Shown: piece by piece, positions 8,847 through 15,798 of the stretch
Layout: every line of letters begins with the position of its first letter
How positions within the stretch are numbered: position 1 is the stretch's first letter
Assembly: GCA_020633315.1 (NCBI GenBank)
Contig: JACKDV010000010.1
Location: forward strand, 186,001 to 250,000
Source: Myxococcales bacterium
GTDB taxonomy: Bacteria > Myxococcota_A > Polyangia > Nannocystales > Nannocystaceae
Direction of reading: 5' to 3'
DNA: 64,000 bases
Translations under genes and position numbers: made by a program
Notes under the pieces: generated by a model
What the model was told of the DNA's origin: nothing
What the model saw: only the letters and a program-made list of their open reading frames with translations
The model's database searches: none

Positions 8847-9050
8847 GCACGACGGTGGCCGAGGGGACGTGGGGCTCGTCGAGCATGCATCGTGCAGCGA
8901 GCGGGCTTCGCCGCACGACGGAGGTCGAGCCTCGCCGTCGGGGCTCGTCGAGCATGCAGCGTGCAGCGAGCGGGCGTCGTCGGACGACGGTGGCCGGAGC
9001 CTCGTCAGCTCGGCTCGTCGAGCACACAGCGTGCAGCGAGCGGCTCGCCG
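8847..9050. repeat. Three imperfect ~70-base tandem repeats overlapping the end of the FGE-like gene
   Basis: GGCTCGTCGAGCA recurs at 8873, 8942 and 9012, giving periods of 69 and 70 bases, each followed by CGTGCAGCGAGCGG. The segment ACGACGGTGGCCG or a close variant precedes copies. The rightmost copy is the last coding stretch of the FGE-like gene (LAARCVLDEPS). The other two, read on the same strand, would encode LAARCMLDEP but lie after the stop codon. Confidence 0.8.
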
Positions 9051-10321
9051 GGCTCGGCCTCCTCGGCCTGCCACGGATCATCCGGCCGCTTGCTCCCGCC
9101 CTGCACCGCGGCGCCGTCGGCCGTCCAGAACGGACCGGGGCCGCGGAACATGTCGGCGATGGCCTCGATCTCGGCGAGGGTGGGGAGGCGCCAGCCCTCG
9201 CGGGGCTCGCCCCGCACCTCGATGCGCAGCGCCGCACAGAACTGCTCGGCTTCCTTGCGGCTCACGGCCTCGGCGACGCCCCCGAACATCAAGAGGCCCG
9301 AGCCCACCGGACGCGCCACGGTGATCGGCGGCGGATCGGTGGGCACGGTCAGCGGCGCCTCGTCGGGGCCGAGGTCGGCGGCACAGCGGAAGCCCACGCG
9401 CTTGTCGGGGCCGATCTTGTCGCGGCGGGCCCCCGTCTTGCCGCCCTTCATCACGAAGCGCTGGCCCCGGGCGGCCTCGGCCGTCAGCAGCGGCCCGTCG
9501 GGATCGCGGAAGGGACGAGCGAGGTAGCCCTGGAGACCATTGTCGATCTCGTAGTCGTCGGCGACCCACTCGATCGCGTTGGTGCCCATGCCGAGGATCC
9601 CGAAGTAGCTCGAGTCGGCAGGCACCGAGCCCACGGCCATCAGCATCGCCATGTACTCGTCGCGCATGTCGTTGCCCCACGGATAGATGCGGGCATCGAC
9701 GCCACGGGCCGCGTACTCCCACTCCACCTCGGTCGGCAGCCGCCCCCCGTTCGCCGCACAGTAGGCCGCGGCCTGCTCGTGGGACACACAGGTCTGCGGC
9801 ACCCGGGCGGCGGCCTCGGGCGAGAACTTCTCCACCGGGTCGGCCTCGTCCTCGGGGCACACCGCCGGCGTGCAGTTGCCCGCCTCCACGCAGGCCTCGT
9901 AGGCGCCGCGGGTCACCTCGTGCAGGTCGAGCCAGAACGCACCCGACTCGGCGTAGCGCGGAGGCTGCCCCGGCCACAGCTCGCGGGGATCGTGGCGCGA
10001 CAGCTCGGCTGCATAGCTGCGGGGCACGTCGCCCATCAAGAAGCGACCCGCCGGGAGCTGCACCTGCAGCCCGTGCTCGAGCTCGCGGGTGTGTAGCTGC
10101 TCACACTCACCCGACGCGTTGCGACCGGTCCCGCGTCCGCAGTCGCCGGGGCCCTCCGGCTCGGTGGCGGGGTCATCCTCCTCGGGGCGTGGGGGCTCCG
10201 GGACCTCGATCGGCGTGGGCTGGGGGGTGTCGACCAGATCGTACTCGTGCGAGGTCGGCCCCGAGCACGACGGCAGCGGCAGCAGGAGCGAGCAGAGCGA
10301 GAGGAGCGAGCGGCGGGGCAT
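9005..10321 (-). CDS. Lipoprotein with formylglycine-generating-enzyme (SUMF1-like) domain
   Basis: 438 residues from the ATG at 10321. The lipoprotein signal ends at Cys 19 (LPSC), followed by a Pro/Glu-rich tether (about 25-75). The FGE-sulfatase fold runs from PAGRFLMGD through LHEVTRGAYEACV, GGRLPTEVEWEYAARG, IYPWGND and VMKGGK to KRVGFRCA. In true formylglycine enzymes this fold oxidises a sulfatase Cys, but myxobacteria have many surface variants with unknown binding roles. A second, shorter segment (GWRLPTLAEIEAI, FWTADG) looks like a degenerate C-type-lectin/FGE half-domain. The final residues coincide with the 70-base tandem repeat, so the present stop may be a product of that duplication. 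Confidence 0.85.
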   Translation of the reverse strand: MPRRSLLSLCSLLLPLPSCSGPTSHEYDLVDTPQPTPIEVPEPPRPEEDDPATEPEGPGDCGRGTGRNASGECEQLHTRELEHGLQVQLPAGRFLMGDVPRSYAAELSRHDPRELWPGQPPRYAESGAFWLDLHEVTRGAYEACVEAGNCTPAVCPEDEADPVEKFSPEAAARVPQTCVSHEQAAAYCAANGGRLPTEVEWEYAARGVDARIYPWGNDMRDEYMAMLMAVGSVPADSSYFGILGMGTNAIEWVADDYEIDNGLQGYLARPFRDPDGPLLTAEAARGQRFVMKGGKTGARRDKIGPDKRVGFRCAADLGPDEAPLTVPTDPPPITVARPVGSGLLMFGGVAEAVSRKEAEQFCAALRIEVRGEPREGWRLPTLAEIEAIADMFRGPGPFWTADGAAVQGGSKRPDDPWQAEEAEPGEPLAARCVLDEPS

Positions 10322-10804
10322 CGAAGGCCGCAGTGTACAGGCTCGGTGCCCTCGGCGAGATCCAGGGGGATCCGCCAACCTGGTTGGCGAGGACACCAAT
10401 CCAACTGTCACGTGAATCGATGGCCTCGATTCGAGGGATCCGAGCCTGCGACCGATGGTCTCGGTAGCGGGAACCCGATCCGGTGTCCAACGTCAAGCCA
10501 TGGGGCCGAGCATCGCCCAATCAGTGTTATCACGACGTTTCCAACGTTTCATGATGCGTGAGGCTACTCGCATGGACGGAACCGAGCATCGCCCGCCGGG
10601 GTGTAACGGCATCGAGGCTTCCGGAGTACTAGGCCTTGCGGTGCTGCCGCCGTCTCGCATCCCTTCGGCCGAACGTTCTTCCGAGCCCCAGCCAACGACC
10701 TCGAGCGTACGTACCGCACCCACGACACTGGCAGGTCCCGACGTTTCTTTCAGACTTTGTGCGAGACGGTCCTTCGCACCCGGACCCCGAAAGGTAGGCA
10801 ACCC
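10322..10804. other. Long divergent intergenic region, no gene seen
   Basis: This 483-base stretch separates the divergent FGE-like and roadblock genes and is visibly less GC-rich than its surroundings. No frame looks coding. It holds a perfect palindrome (10373-10389), a 13-base direct repeat CCGAGCATCGCCC at 10506-10518 and 10582-10594, and TTATCACGACG-type AT-richer patches that could host promoters. The 5' leader of the roadblock gene may be long. Confidence 0.6.
10373..10389. promoter_or_regulatory. 17-base palindrome upstream of the FGE-like gene
   Basis: CGCCAACC-T-GGTTGGCG is perfectly symmetric with 8-base arms. It lies 52 bases upstream of the FGE-like start codon, in a position typical of a dimeric regulator operator. 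No cognate regulator is adjacent. Confidence 0.45.
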
Positions 10805-11221
10805 ATGAGTCTCCGAGCCAACATCGAACATCTGGCCGCTGCCCAAGGCATCGTGGCCGTGTCCGTCGCATCTCCTTCTGGTCCCCGTGAGTTCCGCGGC
10901 GACCAGCAGTGGAGCTCCATCCTCGACGCCGCTCACTCCCTGCTGGAGAAGACCGGCGAGAAGACGATCCGACTGGTCGTCGGCAAGCACACCGTGGTCC
11001 TCCAGATGGAGGGCGAGGAGACGGTGGCGGTGGTCCTTCCCACGGGCCACGCGATCGCCAAGAGCTTGCGACGGATGATCCGGCGGATGTCCAAGAAGCC
11101 TCGTGGCCCGCTGGCTCGTCCCGCGGCCCAGGCGGCTCCGGCCCAGCTGCCGGGGGCTCCCGCATCGCCGTCCGCTCCTGCGGCCCACGAGTCGGGCAGC
11201 TTCCAGTCTCCCTGGGGCTGA
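10805..11221 (+). CDS. Roadblock/LC7-like protein with disordered tail
   Basis: 138 residues from the ATG at 10805 (AGG about 8 bases upstream). The first 90 residues have the roadblock/LC7 layout: amphipathic helix (ANIEHLAAAQGIVAVSVAS), two strands, long helix (SSILDAAHSLLEKTG), strands (IRLVVGKHTVVLQM, TVAVVLPTG) and a last helix (AIAKSLRRMIRRM). The tail of about 45 residues is Pro/Ala/Ser-rich and disordered. Roadblock proteins such as MglB bind and regulate small Ras-like GTPases that set cell polarity and motility in myxobacteria. No GTPase gene is adjacent, so the partner is unknown. Confidence 0.7.
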   Translation: MSLRANIEHLAAAQGIVAVSVASPSGPREFRGDQQWSSILDAAHSLLEKTGEKTIRLVVGKHTVVLQMEGEETVAVVLPTGHAIAKSLRRMIRRMSKKPRGPLARPAAQAAPAQLPGAPASPSAPAAHESGSFQSPWG

Positions 11222-11362
11222 GTCCCTCCGTCCGACGCCGAAGCTGGTGCGCGTGGGGGCTTCGGCGTCGGGCTTGCGTCCTGCGCACTCTGCCGGGATG
11301 CACGCCCGCCCGCCCCACGCGACCTCCAGGCGCGAGCCCTCCCTTGAATTTACATTCCGGAA

Positions 11363-11379
11363 ACGTTCGTCACGAACGT
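11363..11379. terminator. Perfect palindrome between convergent genes
   Basis: ACGTTCGT-C-ACGAACGT is a 17-base perfect inverted repeat three bases beyond the tryptophan dioxygenase stop, in a locally AT-richer patch that also contains the palindrome TTCCGGAA. It could be a bidirectional hairpin terminator or a protein-binding site; the loop of one base is short for an RNA hairpin unless the end pairs open. Confidence 0.4.
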
Positions 11380-11382
11380 GGA

Positions 11383-12498
11383 TCAGAGCCCTTCGACGAA
11401 GTCGTAGAGCTCGGGCCTTCGCACTGGAGGTAGCGCCTCGCGGCGCATCAACAGGGTCCGCACCGCCCACAAGTCGGAGAACACCCGATACCTGAGCGCG
11501 GTCTGGTCGAGGTAGTCGACGCCCGTCGAGCCGCCCGTTCCCACTCGTCGGCCGATGACGCGCTCCACCATGCGTGCGTGTCGTTGGCGGAAGATGAGGA
11601 ACGCCTGCTCCATCTCCACCACCCCGTCGACGATCTCTCGGGGCCAGGCGAGCAGCGGGAGCTCGCGGTAGCTCTCGATGAAGACGATCGCGGCACGGAT
11701 CCGGCTGACGCGGGGGCGCTCCTCGGTCGGCCGATCCTCGGCGGCCAGGAAGCGCCGGGCCGAGGCGATCTCCTCCTCGAAGCGCCGGTGGAGGCGTGCC
11801 ACGTCCTCGGGGTTGTGCGCCTGCACCTGGTTGCTCTGGGTCTGCCGGCCCACCTGCCTGCGGTGCGCCTCGAGGTAGTCGGCGATGAACTGGGCCACCA
11901 CCCCCTCGTCCCCCTCGTCCCCGGGATGCGATCCCTGGATGGGCGTGCGGTAGAGCCACTCGTCGATCACCTGCTTGAGGGTGTTGGGCTCTCGCAGCCG
12001 CGACTCCACCCGGCGCAGGGCCGGCGTGGCCTTGCCCTCGGGATCCCTCAGCGCGTCGAGGTAGCTGTTCTCGTGCCCCATCGCCACGCGCTGCGTGGAG
12101 TCGAGGCCGAGGAGGATCTCGATCTCCCGGAGCTGGGCCGACTGGAAGCCGCTGGCCGGGCTGAGCTTGTCGCGGAACGCCAGGTAGTCCCGCGTGGTCA
12201 TCGACTCCATCAGCTCGAAGTGCTGCGCCACGTTGCGCAGCAGCATCGAGGTGCGCCGGATCCCCCGGACGGCGGAGGCCAGGGCCTGCTCCGGCACCGG
12301 GCTGCGATCGAAGCAGTCACGCACCATCACCAGCTCGCGCAGGATGAGCTTGAACCAGAGCTCGTCGATCTGGTGCACGGTGATGAACAGCACCTCGTCG
12401 TTCGAGATCCGGGTCTCGTCTGCGTCCAGCCCGGTCTGGAGGGCGAGGAGCTGCTCGACCTGGATGTAGTCCCAGTAGGTGGTGGGCTTGCCGGCCAT
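11383..12498 (-). CDS. kynA: Tryptophan 2,3-dioxygenase, long form
   Basis: 371 residues from the ATG at 12498. It catalyses heme-dependent opening of the indole ring of L-tryptophan to N-formylkynurenine, the first step of tryptophan breakdown. The hallmarks are present: YWDYIQVEQLLALQ, TVHQIDELWFKLIL, the substrate loop RDKLSPASGFQSAQLREIE, the probable proximal heme His in RQRHARMVERVIG, and GTGGSTGVDYL. The usual bacterial enzyme has about 280 residues; the extra length, spread through the middle helices (GSHPGDEGDEG and surrounding), resembles the animal form. No kynurenine formamidase, kynureninase or other pathway gene lies in the window. Confidence 0.95.
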   Translation of the reverse strand: MAGKPTTYWDYIQVEQLLALQTGLDADETRISNDEVLFITVHQIDELWFKLILRELVMVRDCFDRSPVPEQALASAVRGIRRTSMLLRNVAQHFELMESMTTRDYLAFRDKLSPASGFQSAQLREIEILLGLDSTQRVAMGHENSYLDALRDPEGKATPALRRVESRLREPNTLKQVIDEWLYRTPIQGSHPGDEGDEGVVAQFIADYLEAHRRQVGRQTQSNQVQAHNPEDVARLHRRFEEEIASARRFLAAEDRPTEERPRVSRIRAAIVFIESYRELPLLAWPREIVDGVVEMEQAFLIFRQRHARMVERVIGRRVGTGGSTGVDYLDQTALRYRVFSDLWAVRTLLMRREALPPVRRPELYDFVEGL

Positions 12499-12558
12499 TC
12501 CTCGATCACGCTGCCACCGATGCGCGGCGGCGCGCAACCGCGCGGCACGATGGGCGGC

Positions 12559-14454
12559 TCACGTCGGCTCGGGTGGATTCATCCAGCGCCACTGCGGGTG
12601 TAGCTCGACGGCCGACGCCTCGAGCTCGGCGGTGCTCAGCACGGGCACGTGGGGCACCACGCCGCCGAGCAACGCGGCCACGGCGGGCCGGGCCCGCGGT
12701 GACGCGAGCACCACCGTGGGCTGGCCTCCGCGCGAGGGCACGGGGGCACCGGCATCGTCGTCCTCGACCAGCGTGCGCAAGCTCTGCACCCACCGCTCGC
12801 GCTCCTTGGCGGGCATCCTCAGCACGAGACGATCGCCTGCGGCCACGGTGCGCTCGAGCAGCTCCTCCTCGGCGTCGGGGCTCAGGCGTACCCACCGGGG
12901 GGAGCCCAGGCGGCGCAGCGAGTCGAGCACCGGCGGCACCCAGTGCCCGGCCAGGTGCTCGCGCACCCGCTCCACGTGACGAGGGCGCTCCGCCGGATCG
13001 TGGAAGCGCCGATCCTCCGCCACCGCGCCGAGGATCGCGGGCAGCGGCGGTCGAGGCACGCGCTCGCGCAGGAACCCGCGCACGATGGCGAGCAGGTCGA
13101 TCGAGTCGACCGCCTCCAGGGCCCGTCGCACCAGCACGGGGTGGGTGGCGCGCAGGGCCTCCAGCGAGTCCTCGAGATCCTGCAGATCGACCAGCGACGG
13201 CGCGTGGTCCATCACCGCTCGGAACACCGCGAGCAGCAGCGAATCGGTGGTGGCGGGCTCGGGGAGCGCGGCGCGTCGGAGCAGGCGGGGACCGTCGCGG
13301 AGCTCCCAGGCGTCGAGGGGAGCCTCGGGATCGAGGTGGAGCCGGAAGCGGGGCAGCTCGACGCCTAGCGCGTCGTGACAGCGATCGCCCAGCTCGGCCA
13401 GGGCTCGCTCGAGGCCGCGTGGATCGTCGACGCCACGCGGGTGCAGGCGCAGGCGGATGCCGGGCGCCTCGCTGCGCTCGCTCGGGCGCCGGGCCGTGAA
13501 CGACGCCAGCAGCAGCGCGCAGGTGACCAGCGCGGTGGCGGTGGTCACGAACGCCAGCCCGGGCATCTGGGGCACCACGGCCAGCACCAGCAGCGCCGTC
13601 GCTGGGACCAGCAGCATCGCCGGCTCGAGCCAGCGCCGGCCCGAGCCCTCCGTGGCCTCGTCCACCCGCGACACCAGCACCCCCGCGGCGAGGCTCACCA
13701 GCAGCGCGGGGATCTGGGCGAGCAGCCCGTCGCCGATGGTCAGGCGGCCGTAGGTCTCCAGGCTCTCCTGCCAGCCCAGGCCCATGCGACCCACGCCGAT
13801 CGCGAGGCCGCCGGCGAGGTTGATCGCGGTGATGGCCAGGCCCGCGACGGCGTCGCCCTTCACGAAGCGCACCGCCCCGTCCATGGCCCCGTAGAAGCTC
13901 GAGCGCTCCACCAGCCTCGCGCGGCGGCGGGCGGCCTCGGCCGGGGACGACAGGCCGGCGCGCAGGTCGGCCTCGATCGCCTGTTGGTGTCCGGGGAGCC
14001 CGTCGAGGGCGAAGCGAGCCGCGACCTCGGCCACCCGCTCCGAGCCCCGGGCGATCACCAGGTACTGGATCACCGAGATGATCGCGAACATCACCCCGCC
14101 CACCACCAGGTCGTCGCGGACCACGAAGGTGGCGAAGGCGTCGACCACCCGGCCCGCGTCGGCCTGGCTGAGGATGAGCCGCGTGGTCGAGACGTTGATC
14201 GCCAGGCGGTACAGGGTGATGAGCAGCAGCAGGGTGGGGAAGCTCAGCAGCTCGGTGGATCGCCGCACGCCCAGGCTGGCCACCAGCAGCAGCACCGCGC
14301 CCGCCAGGCTCATCGACAGCAGCAGATCGACCAGGCCGGTGGGCAGCGGCACCAGCACGCAGGCGAGCAGGGCGACCACCAAGAAGGTAGGGGCCAGGCC
14401 CGGCAGGCCCCCGAGCAACAAGGCCCCTCCCGACCACAGCTTCCGGGTCAGCAT
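12559..14454 (-). CDS. FHIPEP-family export-gate protein (SctV/FlhA type)
   Basis: 631 residues from the ATG at 14454. The first 320 residues hold seven to eight transmembrane helices and the family signatures: RLAINVSTTRLIL (83-95), GSERVAEVAARFALDGLPG (137-155), FYGAMDGAVRFVKGDAVAG (188-205) and LTIGDGLLAQIPALL (238-252). The C-terminal cytoplasmic domain (about 330-631), which in FlhA and InvA forms the nonameric ring receiving chaperone-substrate complexes, is present but shorter and divergent. FHIPEP proteins act only inside flagellar or non-flagellar type III export apparatus, yet no other type III gene occurs within 49 kb on one side or 12 kb on the other. Confidence 0.92.
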   Translation of the reverse strand: MLTRKLWSGGALLLGGLPGLAPTFLVVALLACVLVPLPTGLVDLLLSMSLAGAVLLLVASLGVRRSTELLSFPTLLLLITLYRLAINVSTTRLILSQADAGRVVDAFATFVVRDDLVVGGVMFAIISVIQYLVIARGSERVAEVAARFALDGLPGHQQAIEADLRAGLSSPAEAARRRARLVERSSFYGAMDGAVRFVKGDAVAGLAITAINLAGGLAIGVGRMGLGWQESLETYGRLTIGDGLLAQIPALLVSLAAGVLVSRVDEATEGSGRRWLEPAMLLVPATALLVLAVVPQMPGLAFVTTATALVTCALLLASFTARRPSERSEAPGIRLRLHPRGVDDPRGLERALAELGDRCHDALGVELPRFRLHLDPEAPLDAWELRDGPRLLRRAALPEPATTDSLLLAVFRAVMDHAPSLVDLQDLEDSLEALRATHPVLVRRALEAVDSIDLLAIVRGFLRERVPRPPLPAILGAVAEDRRFHDPAERPRHVERVREHLAGHWVPPVLDSLRRLGSPRWVRLSPDAEEELLERTVAAGDRLVLRMPAKERERWVQSLRTLVEDDDAGAPVPSRGGQPTVVLASPRARPAVAALLGGVVPHVPVLSTAELEASAVELHPQWRWMNPPEPT

Positions 14455-14611
14455 CGGCTCGCTCCGCCTGCCCTGCGCCACGACCGCGCGACGATAGCGG
14501 GGCCCGCCGAAGGGCCCAACAATTCCACGAATTGTCGGTCCGTGGCGGCCGTGAGATCGCGTCGTGGCCGAGCACCGCGGTCGTGCCGGGCGTGTGCTAG
14601 GGATCCCGGCC

Positions 14612-15235
14612 ATGACGCTGGTCGTCGGGATCGCGGGGGCCACCGGCTCGGGCAAGACCACCGTAGCGCGGCGCCTGACCGAGGGGCTGCCCAAGGGCTC
14701 GGTCGCGCTGCTCCAGCACGACAGCTACTACTTCGACCGCAGCGATCTCAGCTACGACGAGCGCTGCGAGCTCAACTTCGATCACCCCGAGTCCCTCGAG
14801 ACCTCGCTGCTGGTGGCGCACCTGCGGGCGCTGCGGGCCGGGACCGCGGTGGAGGTGCCCCAGTACGACTTCACCACCCACCGTCGCCACGAGGAGACGC
14901 GTCCGGTGGCGGCGGGGCCCGTGATCATCGTGGAGGGCATCCTGGTGCTCGCCGATCCCGGGCTGCGCGAGCTGTTCGACATCAAGGTGTTCGTCGACAC
15001 GGACGCCGACATCCGGGTGTTCCGCCGGATCCGTCGCGACATCGAGACGCGCGGGCGCAGCTTCGCCTCGATCCGCAAGCAGTACTACAGCACCGTGCGT
15101 CCCATGCAGCTGCAGTTCGTGGAGCCCTCCAAGCGCTGGGCCGACATCATCGTGCCCGAGGGCGGGCGCAACGAGGTCGCGCTCGACCTGCTCGCCGCCA
15201 AGCTGCGCTCGGTGATCAACGCGGAGGCCCGGTGA
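14612..15235 (+). CDS. udk: Uridine kinase
   Basis: 207 residues from the ATG at 14612. It phosphorylates uridine or cytidine with ATP or GTP in pyrimidine salvage. Walker A is GATGSGKTT (8-16); the nucleoside-binding HDSYYFDRSDL, NFDHPES, VPQYDFTTHRR and VEGILVLADPGLRELFDIKVFVD segments match the family closely, as does length. Its stop overlaps the GTG of the following membrane protein gene (GTGA), so the two are translationally coupled. It is divergent from the FHIPEP gene, with about 157 bases between the start codons. Confidence 0.94.
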   Translation: MTLVVGIAGATGSGKTTVARRLTEGLPKGSVALLQHDSYYFDRSDLSYDERCELNFDHPESLETSLLVAHLRALRAGTAVEVPQYDFTTHRRHEETRPVAAGPVIIVEGILVLADPGLRELFDIKVFVDTDADIRVFRRIRRDIETRGRSFASIRKQYYSTVRPMQLQFVEPSKRWADIIVPEGGRNEVALDLLAAKLRSVINAEAR

Positions 15236-15729
15236 GCGAGGCAACGCAGCCGCGGGCGAGCGAGGCGTCGGAGTCGGGCGCCACGGCGGGGCAGCGCGAG
15301 GCGTCGGAGTCGGGCGAGGTGTCGGAGTCGGGCGAGGCGTCGGAGTCCGGCGAGGTGTCTGGGGAGCGTGAGGCGAGCGAGACCTCCGGATCCAGTGATG
15401 CCGAGGCGGAGGACGACGGCGCCAAGGGCAAGGACGGGGGCAAGAAGCCCGGCCGTCTGCAGCAGCTCATCGCCGAGTACGGCGTGATCGCGCTGCTCGT
15501 GTTCCTGTCGATCTCGGCGATCACCTACACGGGCTTCGTGATCGCGATCTCGGCCGGCTTCGAGGCAGACGGCTCGGGCGAGGAGGCCGGGGTCTGGCTC
15601 GCGGCCTACATCGGCCTGCAGGCGACCAAGCCCATCCGCATCCCGCTGGTGGTGGTGCTCACCCCGGTGGTCGCCTCGCTGTGGCACCGGGTGCGCGGCA
15701 ACAAGCAGGCCGCGACCGGCGGCGAGTGA
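15232..15729 (+). CDS. DUF1279/FAM210-like membrane protein with acidic repeat N terminus
   Basis: 165 residues from a GTG that overlaps the udk stop. The first 70 residues are low-complexity, built from ESGEVS/ESGEAS units, and should be disordered and acidic. The C-terminal 95 residues resemble DUF1279: LQQLIAEYGVIALLVFLSIS begins the first transmembrane helix, and AAYIGLQATKPIRIPLVVVL leads into the second, with the family's K-P-IR-P core. Relatives occur in mitochondria (FAM210) and bacteria without a settled biochemical role. Coupling to udk may be only organisational. Convergent with the gene ending at 15799. Confidence 0.75.
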   Translation: MSEATQPRASEASESGATAGQREASESGEVSESGEASESGEVSGEREASETSGSSDAEAEDDGAKGKDGGKKPGRLQQLIAEYGVIALLVFLSISAITYTGFVIAISAGFEADGSGEEAGVWLAAYIGLQATKPIRIPLVVVLTPVVASLWHRVRGNKQAATGGE

Positions 15730-15798
15730 GCTCCTCCGCGGTCTGGCCCCGGCAGCGCACACCGGCGCGTCGTGAGCGTGTCCCGTGCCCCGGCTCGG

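Noticed and set aside
8847..9050. Small extra ORF encoding LAARCMLDEP repeats
   Set aside because: It has no start or ribosome site of its own and is explained as duplicated 3' end of the FGE-like gene.
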